64,000 nt of DNA from Gammaproteobacteria bacterium. GTDB taxonomy: Bacteria; Pseudomonadota; Gammaproteobacteria; Xanthomonadales; SZUA-36. The notes beneath the pieces are model-generated. The model saw only the letters and a list, made by a program, of their open reading frames with translations. It was not told the DNA's origin and made no database searches. The DNA lies in NCBI GenBank assembly GCA_030428105.1, contig JAUIBE010000003.1:1-64000 (forward strand), written 5' to 3'. A program made the translations under genes and the position numbers. Shown piece by piece: positions 61,401-64,000 of this stretch. Each line of letters begins with the position of its first letter. The stretch's first letter is position 1.

Positions 61401-61771
61401 ATTGCCTCAATCCTTTGCTTGACAATAGCTTATTGACACTTCTTTGACTAGTTTTTAACAGAAACCAGCCGTTTTCTCAATGCCAAACCCAAATTACACC
61501 GAACGGTCCGCAACACGGACACACGGCCATGCGCGGGTGAACCATTTGCAAGGTGCGCTTGTCCCAACGAAGATGGCGTACATGATCTTGGCCGGCACAT
61601 CTGACACCCCACTGTATTCGTCAGGGCCTGCGGAGTTGATTTCCAGAGCTTCCATGCTCACCCCTGCTGGCGTATCGTTGACCTCAGCCGGCGGGAAAAA
61701 CCCGCGACCGGGCCAGCGATGCAATTTCGAGATAACCCTCTTAACTGCCTATAGCATAGCAGGATAATCGC
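61401..61771. other. Intergenic region between pilM and mrcA
   Basis: This 371-bp region carries promoters for both divergent genes. On the plus strand TTGACA occurs at 61419 and 61433 and TTGACT at 61444, three near-copies within 31 bp. No matching -10 was found at the normal spacing. AGGA at 61761-61764 is the mrcA ribosome-binding site. Open frames of 76-95 codons exist on both strands between 61480 and 61767, but neither resembles a known protein. Confidence 0.6.
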
Positions 61772-64000
61772 ATGAGAAAAGTATTTCGATGGCTGGTTAT
61801 CCTCGCAGCGACCGCCTTTCTGCTGGCAATCGCCACCGTCGGCATCACCTATCTGGTGATTGCGCCTGACCTTCCGGACGTTGAAACCATCCGCGATGTC
61901 GAGCTGCAGGTGCCGTTGCGCGTATACACCGCTGATGGTCGATTGATGGGCATTTTCGGCGAAAAGCGGCGAATTCCGGTTTCTATCGACGAAATCCCTG
62001 AACAGGTCAAGCTGGCGTTCCTGGCCGGCGAGGACGCGCGCTTTTACGAACACCCCGGGGTGGATTACCAGGGCCTGTTCCGCGCGGTGTGGACCCTGGC
62101 GACCACTGGCGAAAAGTCGGTCGGCGGCTCCACCATTACCCAGCAACTTGCCCGCAATGTCTTCCTCAGCCTGGAAAAAACCTACTCGCGCAAGATCAAG
62201 GAAATCTTCCTGGCCATCAAGATTGAGCGAGAACTGGGCAAGGACGAGATCCTCGAGCTTTACCTCAACAAGATTTTCCTGGGTTACCGGGCCTACGGCA
62301 TTGGCGCCGCCGGCGAGGTTTACTACGGCAAGAGCCTGGATCAACTGACCCTGGCACAAACAGCCATGCTCGCAGCGCTGCCCAAGGCCCCTTCACGCAT
62401 CAACCCGATTGCCAACCCCGAACGCGCCATCGAGCGTCGCAATTACGTACTGGGGCGGATGCACGAGCTTGGTTACGTGGACGATGCCGAGTACCAGGCG
62501 GCCATCAACGAGCCCGACCTCGCTTTCTACCATGGCGCCACCGCCGAGGTTTCCGCGCCCTACGTGGCCGAAATGGTACGCGCCCGGGTGCTCGACCTGC
62601 TTGGCCCGCAGGCTTACACCGGCGGCTTCGAGGTGATCACCACCATTGACAGCCGCATGCAGATCGCCGCCAAGGACGCGGTGGAAGCGGGCCTGATGGA
62701 ATACGACCAACGCCACGGCTACCGCGGCGCCGAGGCCCAGGTGGACCTGGTTGAGTCAGCCACGCAGGCCGACTGGGACGAATTCCTGCGCCCCTACAAC
62801 GCCATTGCCGGCCTGGCGCCCGGGCTGGTCGTCGAGGTCGACGAGGAAGTGGCCCTGGTTTACCTCAAGCAGGGCCAGACCGTGGCCCTGACCATGGACA
62901 ACGTCGGCTGGGCTGCGCCGTTTATCAGCCGCGACCGGGTGGGCTACAAGCCCAAGGTGGTGACCGACGTGCTGAGCACCGGCGACATCATCCGCCTGCG
63001 CCTGAGTGACGAGGGCAACTGGCAACTGGGCCAGATGCCAGAGGCCGAAGCAGCGCTGGTGTCGCTTGACCCGCAAACCGGCGACATCAAGGCGCTGGTG
63101 GGCGGCCACGATTTCGCCCGCAGCAAGTTCAACCGCATTGTGCAGAGCCGCCGCCAGCCGGGCTCCAGCTTCAAACCGTTTGTCTACTCCGCCGCCCTGG
63201 ATCGCGGCTTCACCACCGCCAGCCTGGTGAACGATGCGCCCATCGTGCTGGAAGACGAGGCGCTGGAGCGCACCTGGAAACCGCAGAACTTCTCCGAAAC
63301 GTTTTACGGACCCACCCGGCTGCGCGAAGCCATGGTCAACTCCCGCAACCTGGTGTCCATTCGATTGCTGCGCGACATCGGGATCGATTATGCGCGCGAA
63401 TACATCTCCCGCTTCGGTTTTGACATCGAGGATCTTCCCGCCAACCTGACCATGGCACTGGGCAGCGCCACCCTGCAGCCGCTGAGCATGGCGCGCGGCT
63501 ACGCGGTGTTCGCCAATGGCGGTTACCTGGTCGACCCGGAATACATCCGCGAAATTCGCGACGACACCGGCGCCGTCATTTACAAAACCGAGCCGCTGAT
63601 CCTGTGCGATGATTGCGAAGAAGACGCCTTCGTTATCGAAACAACGGAAGAGGGAGAAGGTGAACCAGCCGAACCTGCACTCAGGCGCCTGGAAGTGAAC
63701 ACCGGCGACGCCACCAGCGAGGAGCGCGACCGCAAACTGGCCGAGCGTATCGCCGCGCGCACTGCCGACGAGAGGGAAAAGAAATTCGCCCCGCGCGCCA
63801 TCAGCGCCCAGAACGCCTACCTGGTGCGCTCGATGATGATGGATGTCATTAACCGCGGCACCGGCAAGCGCGCCCTGGAACTGGGCCGCACCGACCTGGC
63901 CGGCAAGACCGGCACCACCAATGAACAACGCGACGCCTGGTTCTCGGGCTACAACGATGCGCTGGTCACCAGCGTGTGGGTTGGTTTTGATAATTTCGAG
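61772..64000 (+). CDS. mrcA: Penicillin-binding protein 1A (3' partial)
   Basis: A bifunctional class A PBP that polymerises glycan strands and cross-links peptidoglycan. The window ends inside it after 743 codons; the C-terminus is missing. It has an N-terminal membrane helix at about 7-30, then the GT51 domain with catalytic Glu87 in GEDARFYEHPGVDYQG and GGSTITQQLARNVFLS. The transpeptidase has SxxK at Ser465 (PGSSFKPF), SRN in AMVNSRNLVSIRLLR, and KTG at 712-714. Between them is an OB-like insert (about 325-440). It is divergent from pilM. Confidence 0.95.
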   Translation, partial: MRKVFRWLVILAATAFLLAIATVGITYLVIAPDLPDVETIRDVELQVPLRVYTADGRLMGIFGEKRRIPVSIDEIPEQVKLAFLAGEDARFYEHPGVDYQGLFRAVWTLATTGEKSVGGSTITQQLARNVFLSLEKTYSRKIKEIFLAIKIERELGKDEILELYLNKIFLGYRAYGIGAAGEVYYGKSLDQLTLAQTAMLAALPKAPSRINPIANPERAIERRNYVLGRMHELGYVDDAEYQAAINEPDLAFYHGATAEVSAPYVAEMVRARVLDLLGPQAYTGGFEVITTIDSRMQIAAKDAVEAGLMEYDQRHGYRGAEAQVDLVESATQADWDEFLRPYNAIAGLAPGLVVEVDEEVALVYLKQGQTVALTMDNVGWAAPFISRDRVGYKPKVVTDVLSTGDIIRLRLSDEGNWQLGQMPEAEAALVSLDPQTGDIKALVGGHDFARSKFNRIVQSRRQPGSSFKPFVYSAALDRGFTTASLVNDAPIVLEDEALERTWKPQNFSETFYGPTRLREAMVNSRNLVSIRLLRDIGIDYAREYISRFGFDIEDLPANLTMALGSATLQPLSMARGYAVFANGGYLVDPEYIREIRDDTGAVIYKTEPLILCDDCEEDAFVIETTEEGEGEPAEPALRRLEVNTGDATSEERDRKLAERIAARTADEREKKFAPRAISAQNAYLVRSMMMDVINRGTGKRALELGRTDLAGKTGTTNEQRDAWFSGYNDALVTSVWVGFDNFE

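Noticed and set aside
61494-61724. Open frame between pilM and mrcA
   Set aside because: No recognised family, no convincing ribosome-binding site, and it lies in a promoter region.
62756-63928. Minus-strand open frame of 390 codons opposite mrcA
   Set aside because: It is a shadow of mrcA, whose catalytic motifs all lie on the plus strand.

Overview
This is a 64-kb chromosomal window from a high-GC, Gram-negative gammaproteobacterium. The type IV pilus operon pilMNOPQ beside a PBP1A gene, the yggS-proC-yggT-DUF4426 block, the LPS-core genes, the GTP-type PEP carboxykinase and the TonB/Fur iron system all fit. An orphan exosortase H suggests a Chromatiales/Xanthomonadales-like lineage, but the exact taxon is inference. 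Gene density is very high, with many 1-8 nt start/stop overlaps and unusually many TTG and GTG starts. I see no tRNA, rRNA, CRISPR array, insertion sequence or prophage.

Layout. 1-2.4 kb: yggS (cut by the window edge), proC, yggT and a DUF4426 gene. 2.4-3.5 kb (minus): exosortase H and pdxH. 3.7-9.1 kb: aroK, aroB, hemE and two overlapping membrane-associated GTPases. 9.2-13.5 kb (minus): an RND pump and its adaptor behind a palindromic operator candidate. 13.6-15.8 kb (minus): ECF sigma factor, anti-sigma-like protein and DUF4097 beta-strand repeat protein, translationally coupled. 15.8-20.8 kb: a TetR regulator and pckG facing fadE, joining fatty-acid oxidation to gluconeogenesis. 20.9-23.5 kb: apbE, sufT, bfr, bfd. 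23.5-28.2 kb: a TonB-dependent receptor, rppH and a FecCD/BtuCD-type ABC importer, with Fur-box candidates around bfr, bfd and the receptor. 28.1-33.7 kb (minus): a second RND operon ending in a nucleotide-translocase-like carrier. 33.9-38 kb: a GMC oxidoreductase, an M48 protease and LemA. 38.2-41.8 kb: Kdo hydroxylase, a GT9 heptosyltransferase-like gene and glnS. 42-44.4 kb: a DAACS symporter, a GFA protein and a GST. 44.4-45.7 kb: an unknown secreted protein flanked by two structured RNA candidates. 45.7-51.4 kb: mnmG, a Tyr-rich lipoprotein, pepN. 51.4-56.2 kb: a Ser/Thr dehydratase-like enzyme, sixA, and an operon hutG-hutF-DUF938-fRMsr. 56.3-64 kb: pilMNOPQ (minus) and divergent mrcA, cut by the right edge.

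Most genes are conserved housekeeping or accessory metabolism. The least explained parts are the 44.4-45.6 kb region (leader hairpin with T-run, unknown secreted protein, structured element with a strong minus-strand terminator), the orphan exosortase, the tandem GTPases, the sigma/DUF4097 operon, and two genes that look leaderless (bfd, fadE).
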